Assembly (NCBI GenBank): GCA_964556255.1
Contig: CAZKVQ010000004.1
Coordinates: 24,435-88,434 of the forward strand
Direction of reading: 5' to 3'
From: JACJWR01 sp964556255
Lineage (GTDB): Bacteria; Actinomycetota; Actinomycetes; S36-B12; UBA10799
DNA length: 64,000 nucleotides
A program made the position numbers and the translations under genes. The notes beneath the pieces were generated by a model, which saw nothing but the letters and a program-made list of their open reading frames with translations, searched no databases and was not told the DNA's origin. Below are positions 49,809-58,881 of this stretch, piece after piece. Position 1 is the stretch's first letter. Every line of letters begins with the position of its first letter.

Positions 49809-50142
49809 GTTCCTCCCAACCTCGCGCCACTGATGCCGCCGATGGGGAATATCGACGTCCTCCACATACGCGTGCGCGAGCGAGTGATGTGACACTATGC
49901 AGCCAGGGAACCCCCGCCTAGGCTCGTATGGGTGGTTATCAATAGTTATTTATCACTAATTTGTGTGACGAAAGGTACGTTCTGGGGGCCGTTGTCGCCT
50001 GTGGGACTAACTACTCAGAGTAACACCACCACCCAACGCGGCGCCCCAACCCATCGTGAGATTCCCGAACGGGGCGCGGCAACTGTTCGAATCCGGGCTT
50101 CGGTGACATGGGATGAAACCAAGCCACGTATCCTTTCGTCCT
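49809..50142. promoter_or_regulatory. Divergent control region between whiB and the PBP gene, with AT-rich core
   Basis: 334 bases without a gene. Bases 49935-49963 contain only 5 G or C in 29, in sharp contrast to the high-GC surroundings, and hold two TTATCA/TTTATCA elements. Promoters for both the minus-strand whiB gene and the plus-strand PBP gene are expected here. I cannot name a regulator. Confidence 0.45.
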
Positions 50143-52461
50143 ATGGCCATGCCGCCGTCCTCCACTGAGCCGCCAACTCCGGAGACCCCCGACAACGACT
50201 CGGCTCCGACGTCCGCGGAATCCTCCGACGCCACCCCCACCGCCGCGTCTGCCGCGGCTGCCGTCGGTGTCGCCTCCCGTGGACGCAAGTGGGCCGCCGG
50301 CGCCAAGTTCGCGGGCGTCAGCGTGTTGGCCGGTGTCGTCACTGCTGGACTCCTACTGCCGTTCGCCGGCGCTGCCGGTGTCGGCGCGCAGTCGACGATC
50401 GCCTCCTATGAGGACCTTCCGGCATCGCTCACCACGCCCCCGTTGCCGGTGCGCACAGTGATCCGCGACAAGAACGGTGGGCAGATCGCACAGTTGTACA
50501 AGGAGAATCGCGTCGAGGTACCGCTGTCGGCCATCTCTGTCTACCTACAGCGAGCTGTGATCGCCACCGAGGACGCCCGCTTCTACGACCACAACGGTGT
50601 CGACCTCAAGGGCACCGCCCGGGCGCTGGCAAGCACCGCCGGCGGCGAGCAGGTGCAGGGCGCATCGACCATCACCATGCAGTACGTCAAGAACGTCCTG
50701 ATCACCGGCGCCGAGACGCAGGAGGGCGCGGCCGCGGCACAGGCGCGCAGCGCCGCCCGCAAGGTGCAGGAGGTCCGCTACGCGGTCGAGGTCGAACGCC
50801 GGTTGACTAAGTCCGAGATCCTCAACAACTACCTGAACATCAGCTATTTCGGCGCCGGCGCGTACGGGGCTGAGGCCGCAGCCAACCGCTACTTCAGCAC
50901 CAGCGCGGCCAACCTGTCCCTCACCCAGGCCGCAACCCTCGCAGGACTGGTGCAGTCCCCGGTCAAATACGACCCGACCAAGAACGCCGACGCCGCCATG
51001 AAGCGCCGCAACCAGGTGCTGGGGCGGATGCTCGAGACCGGAGCTATCACCAAGGCCCAGTACACCGAGGCAATCGCCCGACCGGTCAGCGACGATCTGA
51101 AGCCGCAGAACCAGAACAACGGTTGCGCCGAGAGTACCGTGCCGTTCTACTGCGACTTCGTCGTCCGGCAGATCCTCGCCGATCCGCGCTGGGGGAAGAC
51201 GCCAGCCGAGCGCGAGAAGTTCTTGGAGACCGGCGGCCTGGTGATCGACACACCACTGGATCCGCTCGCCCAGAACGCTGCCCACGAGGCGGCCGTCGAA
51301 CGCGTGCCCGCCGCGGATGAGAGCGAGAAGGCGGTGGCGGTCGCGATGGTGCAGCCCGGTACCGGCAACGTACTGGCGCTGGCCCAGAACAAGGACTGGG
51401 GAACGAGCGGGCCGGGCAAGACCACGTTCAACTACGCGGTGGACGCGGATGAGGGCGGCACCATCGGCATGCAGGCCGGCTCGACCTTCAAGCCGTTCAC
51501 GTTGGCGGCCGCCATCGACTCGGGGATCGATCCCAACGAACGCATCAATGCCACCAGCCCGCTGTGGTTGGACGGCGGCGACTGGGGATGTCCCGGTATG
51601 TCCTTCGGTGGCTTCACCGGCGAGAACTCCACCCAGTCCGGCTTCTTCAACATGTGGGAGGCCACCGCCTACTCGACCAACACCTACTTCCTGCAGCGGG
51701 AAAAGGACGCCGGGCTGTGCAAGACGGTGGAGATGGCCCGTCGCGCCGGGATCCACCGAGCCGACGGTAAGCCGCTGGAACCCAACATCAGCTTCACCTT
51801 GGGCACCACCGAGGTTTCACCGCTGACGCTGGCGAACTCCTACGCGACCTTCGCCGCCCATGGCAACCGCTGCGAGCCCAAGGCCGTCAACTCCATTACC
51901 GACCGGGCAGGCAAGACGATCACAGTGCCGTCCGTCTGCGAACAGACGATCCCGCGTGATGTGGCGGACAGCGTCACGGCCGTGCTGACCGGTGTCGTCG
52001 ATGGGCCCTTTGAAGGACGCACCGGCGCCAACATGACCCTGGGCCGTGAGACCACCGGCAAGACCGGCACCACCGACTCTCACGCAGCCGTATGGTTCGC
52101 CGGATACACCCCCGAGATCGCCACGGCCGTGTGGACTGGTGATCCCCGCGGAGGATTCAAGTACCCCATGCAGGACGTGACGATCAACGGGGAGTACTAC
52201 GGCGAGGTCTTCGGATCCTCGCTGCCCGGTCCGATTTGGCAGCAGGCCATGCTCGGCGCCCTGGCCGACACGCCTGCGAGCAACTTCGAGCTCGAGGCCA
52301 AGTACGGGATGAAGAGCGTGCAGCAGGGCGGTGGACCCGCCGCCGGCGTCAATGGTCGCAACGGCCAGAACGGGCAGTACCAGCCATACCAGCCCTACCA
52401 GCAATACCCGCAGAACGGCAACACCGGACAGTTCGGCGGCAACGGCACCACCACGCCTTGA
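50143..52461 (+). CDS. Bifunctional penicillin-binding protein (class A, PonA2-like)
   Basis: About 772 residues. It builds peptidoglycan glycan strands and crosslinks them. A single membrane segment near the N-terminus (VSVLAGVVTAGLLLPF) is followed by the glycosyltransferase domain with EDARFYDHNGVD, QGASTITMQYVKN and RLTKSEILNNYLNISYFG. The transpeptidase domain has SxxK (GSTFKPF), STN (YSTNTYF) and KTGTT (GKTGTTDSHA). The C-terminus ends in a Gln/Asn/Tyr/Gly-rich tail, and no PASTA domain is visible. The ATG at 50143 (MAMPPSS) is my choice, though the ATG at 50113 is open; neither has a good Shine-Dalgarno. Confidence 0.93.
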   Translation: MAMPPSSTEPPTPETPDNDSAPTSAESSDATPTAASAAAAVGVASRGRKWAAGAKFAGVSVLAGVVTAGLLLPFAGAAGVGAQSTIASYEDLPASLTTPPLPVRTVIRDKNGGQIAQLYKENRVEVPLSAISVYLQRAVIATEDARFYDHNGVDLKGTARALASTAGGEQVQGASTITMQYVKNVLITGAETQEGAAAAQARSAARKVQEVRYAVEVERRLTKSEILNNYLNISYFGAGAYGAEAAANRYFSTSAANLSLTQAATLAGLVQSPVKYDPTKNADAAMKRRNQVLGRMLETGAITKAQYTEAIARPVSDDLKPQNQNNGCAESTVPFYCDFVVRQILADPRWGKTPAEREKFLETGGLVIDTPLDPLAQNAAHEAAVERVPAADESEKAVAVAMVQPGTGNVLALAQNKDWGTSGPGKTTFNYAVDADEGGTIGMQAGSTFKPFTLAAAIDSGIDPNERINATSPLWLDGGDWGCPGMSFGGFTGENSTQSGFFNMWEATAYSTNTYFLQREKDAGLCKTVEMARRAGIHRADGKPLEPNISFTLGTTEVSPLTLANSYATFAAHGNRCEPKAVNSITDRAGKTITVPSVCEQTIPRDVADSVTAVLTGVVDGPFEGRTGANMTLGRETTGKTGTTDSHAAVWFAGYTPEIATAVWTGDPRGGFKYPMQDVTINGEYYGEVFGSSLPGPIWQQAMLGALADTPASNFELEAKYGMKSVQQGGGPAAGVNGRNGQNGQYQPYQPYQQYPQNGNTGQFGGNGTTTP

Positions 52462-52549
52462 TCCGGTGAGTGCCCGATCCCACGCCGGGCGACTGAACCG
52501 ACAACCGCGCGCCGCCCTCGACGCCGAGTCACGGCAGTCGGAGCGGTGC

Positions 52550-53008
52550 TCAGCCCCCGCTCAGCTGCCGTCGTACCTCAGCGGAAAGTCGCTTGCCGTC
52601 GACACTGCCCGCGGCCGCCGCGGTAGCCGCCTTCATCGCCGGACCCATGGCCGAGGGCCCACTCGCGTCGATTCCGGCCAACGCCGAGGACACCAAGGCC
52701 GCCACTTCCTCATCGCTGAGCTGCTTCGGCAGGTAGCCCTCCACGACGACCAGCTCCGCCTCCTCCTGCGCGGCCAACTCAGCACGCCCTGCATCGCGGA
52801 AGGCCTCCGAGGACTCCCGCCGGCGCTTCGCCTCCCGTTGCAGAATCTTCACGACATCGGCGTCGGATAACTCCCGCGCCTCGTCGCCCGAGACTTCCTC
52901 GGCAGTCACTGCGGACAGCACCATGCGCAAGGTCTCGCGCTTCGTCACGTCCTGCGCCTTCATCGCATCGGTCAAGTCGCTGCGCAGTTGCTCTTTCAAA
53001 GTCGCCAT
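52550..53008 (-). CDS. GatB/YqeY domain protein
   Basis: 152 residues. The sequence MATLKEQLRSDLTDAMKAQD, ETLRMVLSA and GYLPKQLSDEEV match the YqeY family, which resembles the tail of GatB amidotransferase and may bind tRNA. The exact role is unknown. It converges on the PBP gene and diverges from the metallophosphoesterase over 89 bases. Confidence 0.92.
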   Translation of the reverse strand: MATLKEQLRSDLTDAMKAQDVTKRETLRMVLSAVTAEEVSGDEARELSDADVVKILQREAKRRRESSEAFRDAGRAELAAQEEAELVVVEGYLPKQLSDEEVAALVSSALAGIDASGPSAMGPAMKAATAAAAGSVDGKRLSAEVRRQLSGG

Positions 53009-53097
53009 GGTGTCCATCGTGGCAGGTCGGCCGCCCGCGGCGACAGGGCACCACGCCTGACAGCCGCATGCGTACCCGGACATGCGAACATTGGCGG

Positions 53098-53991
53098 GTG
53101 AACCCGACGAGCAGGGCCCTCATCGCAACAGCCGCGGTCGGCGCGTGCGTGGGAGCCGGCACCCTGGCCTATGCGTTGTGGGAAGCTCGCTCCTACCGGC
53201 TCCGGGAAGAATCGGTGCCGGTGCTTCCGGCGGGAGCGAGTCCCATTCGGCTGCTTCACCTGTCCGATCTGCACCTGACCGCCTCTCAGCGTTCAAAAGC
53301 AACCTGGGTGTCAGAGCTCGCCGAACTCGAACCGGATTTCGTCGTTGTCACTGGTGACTTCATCTCCAACGCAGAGGCGCTGCCGGCCGTGCTGCACAGC
53401 CTGGAACCGCTGCTCGGCATCCCGGGCGCCTTCGTCTTCGGCAGCAACGACTACTACGCCGCACAACTGAAGAATCCACTGCGGTACTTCGCCGGGCCCA
53501 GCTCGCTGGCGGATCGGAAGCCGAACCTGCCCACCGAACAACTCCGTTCCGGCCTGACCTCGCGGGGCTGGCTCGACCTCAACAACCGACCGGGTGAGGT
53601 CAAGGTCGAAGGCAGCCTTGTATCGATGCTGGGAACGGACGATCCGCATATCTACCGCGATGACTACGCCCTGGTGGCGGGCAACTTCGACCCGCGCGCA
53701 GACCTGCGCCTCGGCGTCACCCACGCACCGTACCTGCGGGTCCTGGATGCGATGGCCGCCGACGGCGCGGAACTGATCCTCGCCGGACATACCCACGGCG
53801 GTCAGGTGTGCCTGCCAGGTTTCGGCACGCTGGTGACGAACTGCGACCTTGATCGGGCCCGGGCCCGGGGGCTCTCTCGCCACGAGGACGCGTGGCTGCA
53901 CGTGTCGGCAGGCCTGGGCACCAATCCGTACACGCCGATCAGGGTCGCCTGCCCACCGGAAGCCACGTTGCTGACCCTCACCGGAAGGTAG
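53098..53991 (+). CDS. Calcineurin-like metallophosphoesterase
   Basis: 297 residues, GTG start. A short N-terminal hydrophobic segment (TAAVGACVGAGTLAYAL) may anchor it to the membrane. The dimetal motifs are HLSDLHLT (DxH), VVTGDFISN (GDxx), GSND (for GNHD) and GHTHGGQVCLP. The substrate is not known; a related family acts on UDP-diacylglucosamine or phosphodiesters. It matches Rv3683 in position. Confidence 0.9.
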   Translation: MNPTSRALIATAAVGACVGAGTLAYALWEARSYRLREESVPVLPAGASPIRLLHLSDLHLTASQRSKATWVSELAELEPDFVVVTGDFISNAEALPAVLHSLEPLLGIPGAFVFGSNDYYAAQLKNPLRYFAGPSSLADRKPNLPTEQLRSGLTSRGWLDLNNRPGEVKVEGSLVSMLGTDDPHIYRDDYALVAGNFDPRADLRLGVTHAPYLRVLDAMAADGAELILAGHTHGGQVCLPGFGTLVTNCDLDRARARGLSRHEDAWLHVSAGLGTNPYTPIRVACPPEATLLTLTGR

Positions 53992-54008
53992 CGCAGCTTC
54001 TACGAACG

Positions 54009-54056
54009 CGAAGCCCGCCCGATCCGCTCTGGCAGGAGCGGCCCGGGCGGGCTTCG
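54009..54056. terminator. Bidirectional hairpin terminator
   Basis: A 13-bp outer stem (54009-54021 with 54044-54056) and an inner 6-bp stem (CCGCTC/GAGCGG) lie between the metallophosphoesterase stop and the convergent membrane-protein stop. The structure is strong on both strands. Confidence 0.75.
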
Positions 54057-54085
54057 GCGCGCCTCAGTGCGAGGCGAGGGGTCGA

Positions 54086-54922
54086 CTATGCGGCGACCGG
54101 TTCGTTGCCGAACTGCCGGTACATGTTGGCCATGAACAGCACCTCAAAGGGCAACACCACGAGGGCGCCGATCCCGCAGGTGATGATCGTGACCAGGCTG
54201 GCTACGAACACAACGATCAGGGTGACAACGGCCGGGCCCTTGTTCGCCCAGACCATCTTGTAGGACTTGCCCAGCGATGCGAACACGCCCGGTCCCTTGT
54301 CCAGCGCCTCGTACTGACCGAACTGCCAGATCCAGATGATGAACAGGCCGGGGATGACGCAGAGTACGAAACCGATGCCGGCGCAGATGCCGAACACCAA
54401 CGCCACCAAGAAGTACTGCCAGAAGTGCTTGGGGTGCCAGATGTCGGAGAACTCCGGCTTCTCGCCCCTGCTGATCTTCAGTGCGGCACGGATCAGGCCG
54501 ATGGTGGCCAGCAGACCGATGACCCAGAATACGATCGAGATGATCAGGGACAGGATTCCCAGGCCGGCGATAGTCGCCGGTCCGGCTCCGACGCAGTCGG
54601 TGAACGCCTGGCCGGTGAGGTTGGCACAGTCGGAGACGGTGTTGGCGCCGCGCTGGGTGATGTTGTTGACGCCGAAGCCGATCAACTGGACCACGAACAC
54701 GACTGCGGCCAAGGCGATCAGCACACCTGCGTTCTGGCCGAACTTGGTGAAGGCCCAACTGATGGCACCGCCCACGTCGGGGGTTCCACCGGGGACTCCG
54801 CCCTGAGCCGGCATCGGTACGCCGCCGCCGGGGGGAGGTGGGGGTGGCGGTGGCGGTGTGCCACCGGACGGGGGCGGCGGTGCGCCACCACCGGGGGGTG
54901 GGGTTGGCGGGTTGGTGGACAT
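54086..54922 (-). CDS. Integral membrane protein with proline/glycine-rich N-terminus
   Basis: 278 residues. The first 50 residues are Pro/Gly repeats, then four or five membrane segments follow around a charged loop. The repeated GIGALVVLPF and LVALVFGICAGIGFVL segments resemble DUF975-like or other glycerophosphoryl-export membrane families, but I cannot name it. Function unknown. The stop converges on the metallophosphoesterase gene. Confidence 0.7.
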   Translation of the reverse strand: MSTNPPTPPPGGGAPPPPSGGTPPPPPPPPPGGGVPMPAQGGVPGGTPDVGGAISWAFTKFGQNAGVLIALAAVVFVVQLIGFGVNNITQRGANTVSDCANLTGQAFTDCVGAGPATIAGLGILSLIISIVFWVIGLLATIGLIRAALKISRGEKPEFSDIWHPKHFWQYFLVALVFGICAGIGFVLCVIPGLFIIWIWQFGQYEALDKGPGVFASLGKSYKMVWANKGPAVVTLIVVFVASLVTIITCGIGALVVLPFEVLFMANMYRQFGNEPVAA

Positions 54923-55021
54923 GATGCCTCCGGGGTTGTGGTGCGGCTGTGACCGATCACCACGATCGTAGCGAGGCCTCAGGCCACCTCCACTAGATTC
55001 CCCCCGAGTCGTCGAGAAGTT

Positions 55022-55528
55022 TCACCGATTCGCAGCATCGCCGAAAGCGGCCAGTTTCTCGTCGGCCAGGCGGTAGGTGGTCCACTCCGACATAGGTCCG
55101 GCGCCGATGGTCCGGTAGAAGGCGATAGCGGACTCGTTCCAGTCGAGCACGGACCAGGCCATCCGGTGGTAGCCCCGCTCGACGCAGATGCCAGCGAGGG
55201 TCTCCAGCAGCGCCGTACCGACGCCGAGGCCCCGGGCAGCGGGGCGAACGAATAGGTCTTCGAGGTAGATGCCGTGGGTGCCGGTCCAGGTGGAGTAACT
55301 CAGGAACCACAGCGCCATCCCGACGACCGCACCATCGACCTCGGCCACATGGCCGTGCAGCGCGGGTCCCGCATCGCTTCCGGCCGGACCGACGAACAGG
55401 GCTTGCCGCAGGTCCGCCTCGGTGGCCACGACCTTGTCCAATTCCCGCTCGAATTCGGCGAGTTCCCGGATCATCGAGTGCATCTCGGGTACATCGGCAG
55501 CCGTGGCCGCGCGGATTGTCAGCGGCAT
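55022..55528 (-). CDS. GNAT family N-acetyltransferase (diamine acetyltransferase-like)
   Basis: 168 residues. The acetyl-CoA-binding region is FVRPAARGLGVGTALLETL and WNESAIAFYRTIGA is the conserved C-terminal strand-helix. EDLFVRP and the residues near 30-60 (EFERELDKVVATEADL) recall spermidine/diamine acetyltransferases. The ATG at 55528 is preferred because GGAG is six bases upstream; the ATG at 55534 would have no spacing. Confidence 0.87.
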   Translation of the reverse strand: MPLTIRAATAADVPEMHSMIRELAEFERELDKVVATEADLRQALFVGPAGSDAGPALHGHVAEVDGAVVGMALWFLSYSTWTGTHGIYLEDLFVRPAARGLGVGTALLETLAGICVERGYHRMAWSVLDWNESAIAFYRTIGAGPMSEWTTYRLADEKLAAFGDAANR

Positions 55529-55556
55529 CCACATCTCCGATATGCAACATTCCAGC

Positions 55557-55590
55557 GGCTCTGACCCGGAGATACTGCCGGGTCAGAGCC
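55557..55590 (-). terminator. Perfect hairpin downstream of tRNA-Pro
   Basis: A perfect 13-bp stem (55557-55569 with 55578-55590) has an 8-base loop. It begins six bases past the 3' end of the tRNA on the minus strand and precedes the GNAT gene. There is no U-run, but the stem is strong enough to end the tRNA transcript or help its processing. Confidence 0.55.
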
Positions 55591-55595
55591 AGGAG

Positions 55596-55669
<74 letters not shown>

Positions 55670-55700
55670 CGTGTGGTGAATCCCGCCAGCGGCAGCCCGC

Positions 55701-55721
55701 GGCCCACCCATGGGGTGGGCC
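55701..55721. promoter_or_regulatory. Perfect 9-bp inverted repeat upstream of tRNA-Pro
   Basis: GGCCCACCC-ATG-GGGTGGGCC lies about 32 bases before the 5' end of tRNA-Pro and within the 273-base gene-free stretch (55670-55942) that follows the PI-PLC-like gene. It could be an operator or a transcript-end hairpin from the upstream gene; position and lack of a U-run leave both open. Confidence 0.35.
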
Positions 55722-55942
55722 CTCGAATGACCCTGACGGATTGGTTCCCTCGCCATCGCCCGCTCGCGCGGGCCATATCGGTTCGAACCAGACACGATCG
55801 TACACAGCGGAACGCTTCCGCCACGCACGCAGGGGGCGAGGCAGTCAGCGACGCCGACACCTTTCCGCGGTTCCACGTTCTTGGCACCCGCCGCCATTCT
55901 TGCCGGGCGCCTCTGCGGCCGAGTTGACCGAGCGGACGCCCC

Positions 55943-57163
55943 TCAGCCTGCCAGTCGCCGGTTCATGTCGATCAGCGACTTGGTGTAGGACGGCTGACCG
56001 ATCCCGAAGAAGGCGACAATCGCGATGTTGGTCGGCAAGGCCTGTTGGAAGCGCCAGGCATACAACTCACCCGGCACGTCGTTGTTGACCTTCTTCGCGT
56101 AGGCCAGCAACGAGCAGTTGGGGGTACCCGGCGAGAAGAGGCACTTGGCCTGGGTGCCGAGCTGGATCGACAGTTGCATCTGATTGACGAACATCCCGCA
56201 CCAGTAGCCCCCGGAGCCGTAGCACCCCTGGCGCCCGGCCAACGCGGCCTTCCGGGTCTTCAGGTATTGCGTGTTCTTCGCGACGCTGACGGCCGGGTCT
56301 TGGGTGTTGGGCCACGGTGAGTTCAGCGCCAAGTCGCGCTCCCGGAAGCAGTCGTTGTAGTACATCTCCCCCGCCGCGAAGAGCACGATGAGGTTCTTCC
56401 TGGCGATCCACGCTGTTCCGACCGGAGTGTTGCCTATCTCCGTGTCCGGGCCGGGCATCGCCGAGTTCGACCATGAGCGACTGCACACGGTTGGGAGGCC
56501 GAGGGGCCGGTAGGTCTGCAGCAGTCTGGACAGAGCGTTGCGGTAATAGTCGGCGACCGTTCTGTCCTGCGGGAGGTCCAAATGCTGGAAGTCGAGGATC
56601 ACCTGCTCGCGAGGATGGCCGGCCGCGTACGCCAGTATGTCGGTCAGGCCAGTGGTGAGCTTCACGGAGATGTACGAGTGCTGCAGGTACAGCGGCACGG
56701 CGGCGGGATCCTTCGCCGGGATCTTTGCCTGGGCGGGCGTCACCACCCGGTTGAGCGGAACCCCCACGCGCAGATCGAGATAGCGGATTCCGGCGTTCAG
56801 TTGGTCGCCCAGGCTCCCGCTCTGCGCCTTCGCCAGTTTGGCGGCACCGCAGGGGTTCGCCTTCGCAGCGGCGACATAGATCGGGTTTCCGCCGGCCAGC
56901 GTCATCAACTTGCACGGCGGACTGACCGGGATCGCATAGGCGCCGGAGTCGTGGGTTCCGGGGATGATCATCTTGCTCAGCGGCATGGTGGGTTTCGTGG
57001 CGTAGATGCCGTACATCCAGTCAGCGGGACCCGAGGGTCGAGGACGGATATCTCCCCGGGTCGTCGAAGGTGCCGAATCCGTCGCATGGGCGGGGACAGC
57101 CACGGCTCCCGCAGACGCGATTCCGACAAGACCTGCCACAACCAGACTCAGACCGCGCCTCAT
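55943..57163 (-). CDS. Secreted phosphatidylinositol-specific phospholipase C-like protein
   Basis: 406 residues. A signal peptide ends around residues 26-28 (PAHA|TD). The PI-PLC X-domain residues are visible: His71 in IIPGTHDSGAY, the LNAGIRYLDLRV segment with D130 and R132, and His162 in LQHSYIS. These correspond to the two catalytic histidines that cleave phosphatidylinositol into diacylglycerol and a cyclic inositol phosphate. The cysteine-rich C-terminal half is less familiar. Actinobacterial membranes contain phosphatidylinositol, so the target could be the cell's own lipids or host lipids. Confidence 0.78.
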   Translation of the reverse strand: MRRGLSLVVAGLVGIASAGAVAVPAHATDSAPSTTRGDIRPRPSGPADWMYGIYATKPTMPLSKMIIPGTHDSGAYAIPVSPPCKLMTLAGGNPIYVAAAKANPCGAAKLAKAQSGSLGDQLNAGIRYLDLRVGVPLNRVVTPAQAKIPAKDPAAVPLYLQHSYISVKLTTGLTDILAYAAGHPREQVILDFQHLDLPQDRTVADYYRNALSRLLQTYRPLGLPTVCSRSWSNSAMPGPDTEIGNTPVGTAWIARKNLIVLFAAGEMYYNDCFRERDLALNSPWPNTQDPAVSVAKNTQYLKTRKAALAGRQGCYGSGGYWCGMFVNQMQLSIQLGTQAKCLFSPGTPNCSLLAYAKKVNNDVPGELYAWRFQQALPTNIAIVAFFGIGQPSYTKSLIDMNRRLAG

Positions 57164-57274
57164 GCCACCGCTCCAGATCGCTCAGTCGCCGCGCCCTCAA
57201 GCCGGCATCCCGTCAGATGTCGCGACCCTATCCGGCCCGGGCACGCGATGCTGCCCGACGCATGACTGGACCAA

Positions 57275-57292
57275 TCCCGACGTAGGTCGGGA
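57275..57292 (-). terminator. Short hairpin downstream of asd
   Basis: A 7-bp stem (TCCCGAC at 57275-57281 with GTCGGGA at 57286-57292) and a 4-base loop lie about 18 bases past the asd stop on the minus strand. Only two T follow. It may terminate the ask-asd message. Confidence 0.4.
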
Positions 57293-57309
57293 ACTCGGCA
57301 GCAGACGGG

Positions 57310-58365
57310 TCAGGGCTGGCTGAACTCCGCCGCAAGCAGCTCCGCGATCTGCGCGGTGTTGAGGGCAGCGCCCTTGCGCAGGTTGTCGCCGCACATGAAC
57401 ATGTCCAGCGCGTTGGGCTCGTCGACAGCCCGTCGGATACGACCGACGTACGTCGGATCGGTACCCACGACATCTGCCGGGGTCGGGAATTCCAGTGCCG
57501 CCGGGTCATCGACGACCACGACTCCAGGCGCATTGACGAGCAGTGATCGGGCCTCGTCCGCATCGACCGGGCCGGCGAATTCGGCGTGGACCGCGAGTGA
57601 ATGGGTCGTGATCACCGGTACCCGAACGCAGGTCGCGGAGACTTTCAGCTCCGGCAGCCCGAGGATCTTGCGCGACTCGTTGCGCACCTTCAACTCCTCC
57701 GAGGAGTAGCCGTCCTCCTTCAGCGATCCCGCCCACGGCACCACGTTCATGGCGAGCGGCGCGGGGAACGGCCCAAGATCCGAGATGGCAGCTCGAACGT
57801 CCCCTGGTCGATCGCCGACATCGGTGGATGCCACCGCGGCGATCTGGTCGCGCAGGGTGTCGATGCCCGCCTGGCCGGCCCCCGAGGCGGCCTGGTAACT
57901 GGCCACGACGATCCGCTGCAGACTGTAGGCACGATCCAAGGCGCCCAGCACCACGATCATCGACAGGGTGGTGCAGTTCGGGTTGGAGATGATGCCCTTG
58001 GGGCGGTCCCGCGCCGCGTCGGGGTTGACCTCGGGCACGACCAGTGGCACGTCGGGATCCATCCGGAAGGCACCGGAGTTGTCGACCGCCACTGCACCGT
58101 GGGCGGCCGCGATCGGCGCCCATTGCGCACTGACCTCGTCGGGCACATCGAACATGGCCACGTCGACGCCGTCGAACTCCTCCGCGGCGATCTCCCGCAC
58201 CACGACATCCTCACCGCGGACCCGCAGCACCTTGCCCGCGGAACGGGAGGACGCCAGCAGCCGGATCTCGCCCCAGACATCCTCACGGGTACTGAGCAGA
58301 TCGAGCATGACCGTCCCGACAGCCCCGGTGGCGCCGACGACGGCAAGGGTTGGCTTTCGTGACAT
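57310..58365 (-). CDS. asd: Aspartate-semialdehyde dehydrogenase
   Basis: 351 residues. It reduces aspartyl phosphate to the semialdehyde for lysine, threonine, methionine and diaminopimelate. The NADP site is GATGAVGTVMLDLL and the active-site Cys131 is in SNPNCTTLSM; the following ASYQAASGAGQAG matches the family. The ATG is three bases after the ask stop on the same strand, the standard ask-asd operon. Diaminopimelate supply also ties it to the peptidoglycan genes nearby. Confidence 0.97.
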   Translation of the reverse strand: MSRKPTLAVVGATGAVGTVMLDLLSTREDVWGEIRLLASSRSAGKVLRVRGEDVVVREIAAEEFDGVDVAMFDVPDEVSAQWAPIAAAHGAVAVDNSGAFRMDPDVPLVVPEVNPDAARDRPKGIISNPNCTTLSMIVVLGALDRAYSLQRIVVASYQAASGAGQAGIDTLRDQIAAVASTDVGDRPGDVRAAISDLGPFPAPLAMNVVPWAGSLKEDGYSSEELKVRNESRKILGLPELKVSATCVRVPVITTHSLAVHAEFAGPVDADEARSLLVNAPGVVVVDDPAALEFPTPADVVGTDPTYVGRIRRAVDEPNALDMFMCGDNLRKGAALNTAQIAELLAAEFSQP

Positions 58366-58368
58366 GCT

Positions 58369-58881
58369 TCAGCGCCCCGTTCCGGCATAGACGACAGCTT
58401 CGCCATCGGCATCAAGGCCGAAAGCAGTATGCAGCGCCTTGACGGCCTTCTCAGCGTCATCGGCCCGGCACACCACCGAGATCCTGATCTCCGAGGTGGA
58501 GATCATCTCCACGTTGACCCCGGACTCGGCGAGGGCTCGGAAGAAGGTCGCCGAGATGCCGGGGTGGCTGCGCATACCGGCGCCGACGAGCGACACCTTC
58601 GCAACCGCTTCATCCTCGCGGATGCGCTCGAAACCGATCACCGACTTGGCGCCTTCAAGGGCGGCGATGGCAACCTCGGCGTCGGTGGCCGGCAACGTGA
58701 AGGTGATATCCGTGCGACCACCTGTCGAGACGTTCTGCACGATCATGTCGAGGTTCACCCCGGCTGACGCCAGCGCTTCGAAGATCGCGGCCGCCTCGCC
58801 CGGATGGTCGGGCACCTCGCAGACGGTGAGCTTCGTCTCGGACAGATCTTGCGCGACCCCGGAGATGATTGGCTGCTCCAC
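58369..58881 (-). CDS. Probable internal start for aspartate kinase beta subunit
   Basis: In corynebacteria and mycobacteria a second start inside ask makes a 170-172 residue regulatory subunit. Here a GTG at 58881 (VEQPIISGVAQDL) is preceded by AAAGGGG at correct spacing and would make 170 residues covering both ACT domains. This is by analogy and spacing; protein evidence is absent. Confidence 0.5.
   Translation of the reverse strand: MEQPIISGVAQDLSETKLTVCEVPDHPGEAAAIFEALASAGVNLDMIVQNVSTGGRTDITFTLPATDAEVAIAALEGAKSVIGFERIREDEAVAKVSLVGAGMRSHPGISATFFRALAESGVNVEMISTSEIRISVVCRADDAEKAVKALHTAFGLDADGEAVVYAGTGR

Noticed and set aside
49885..49905. Possible Crp site near GTGATGTGACAC
   Set aside because: The half-site spacing is six, not the TGTGA-N6-TCACA layout; not convincing.
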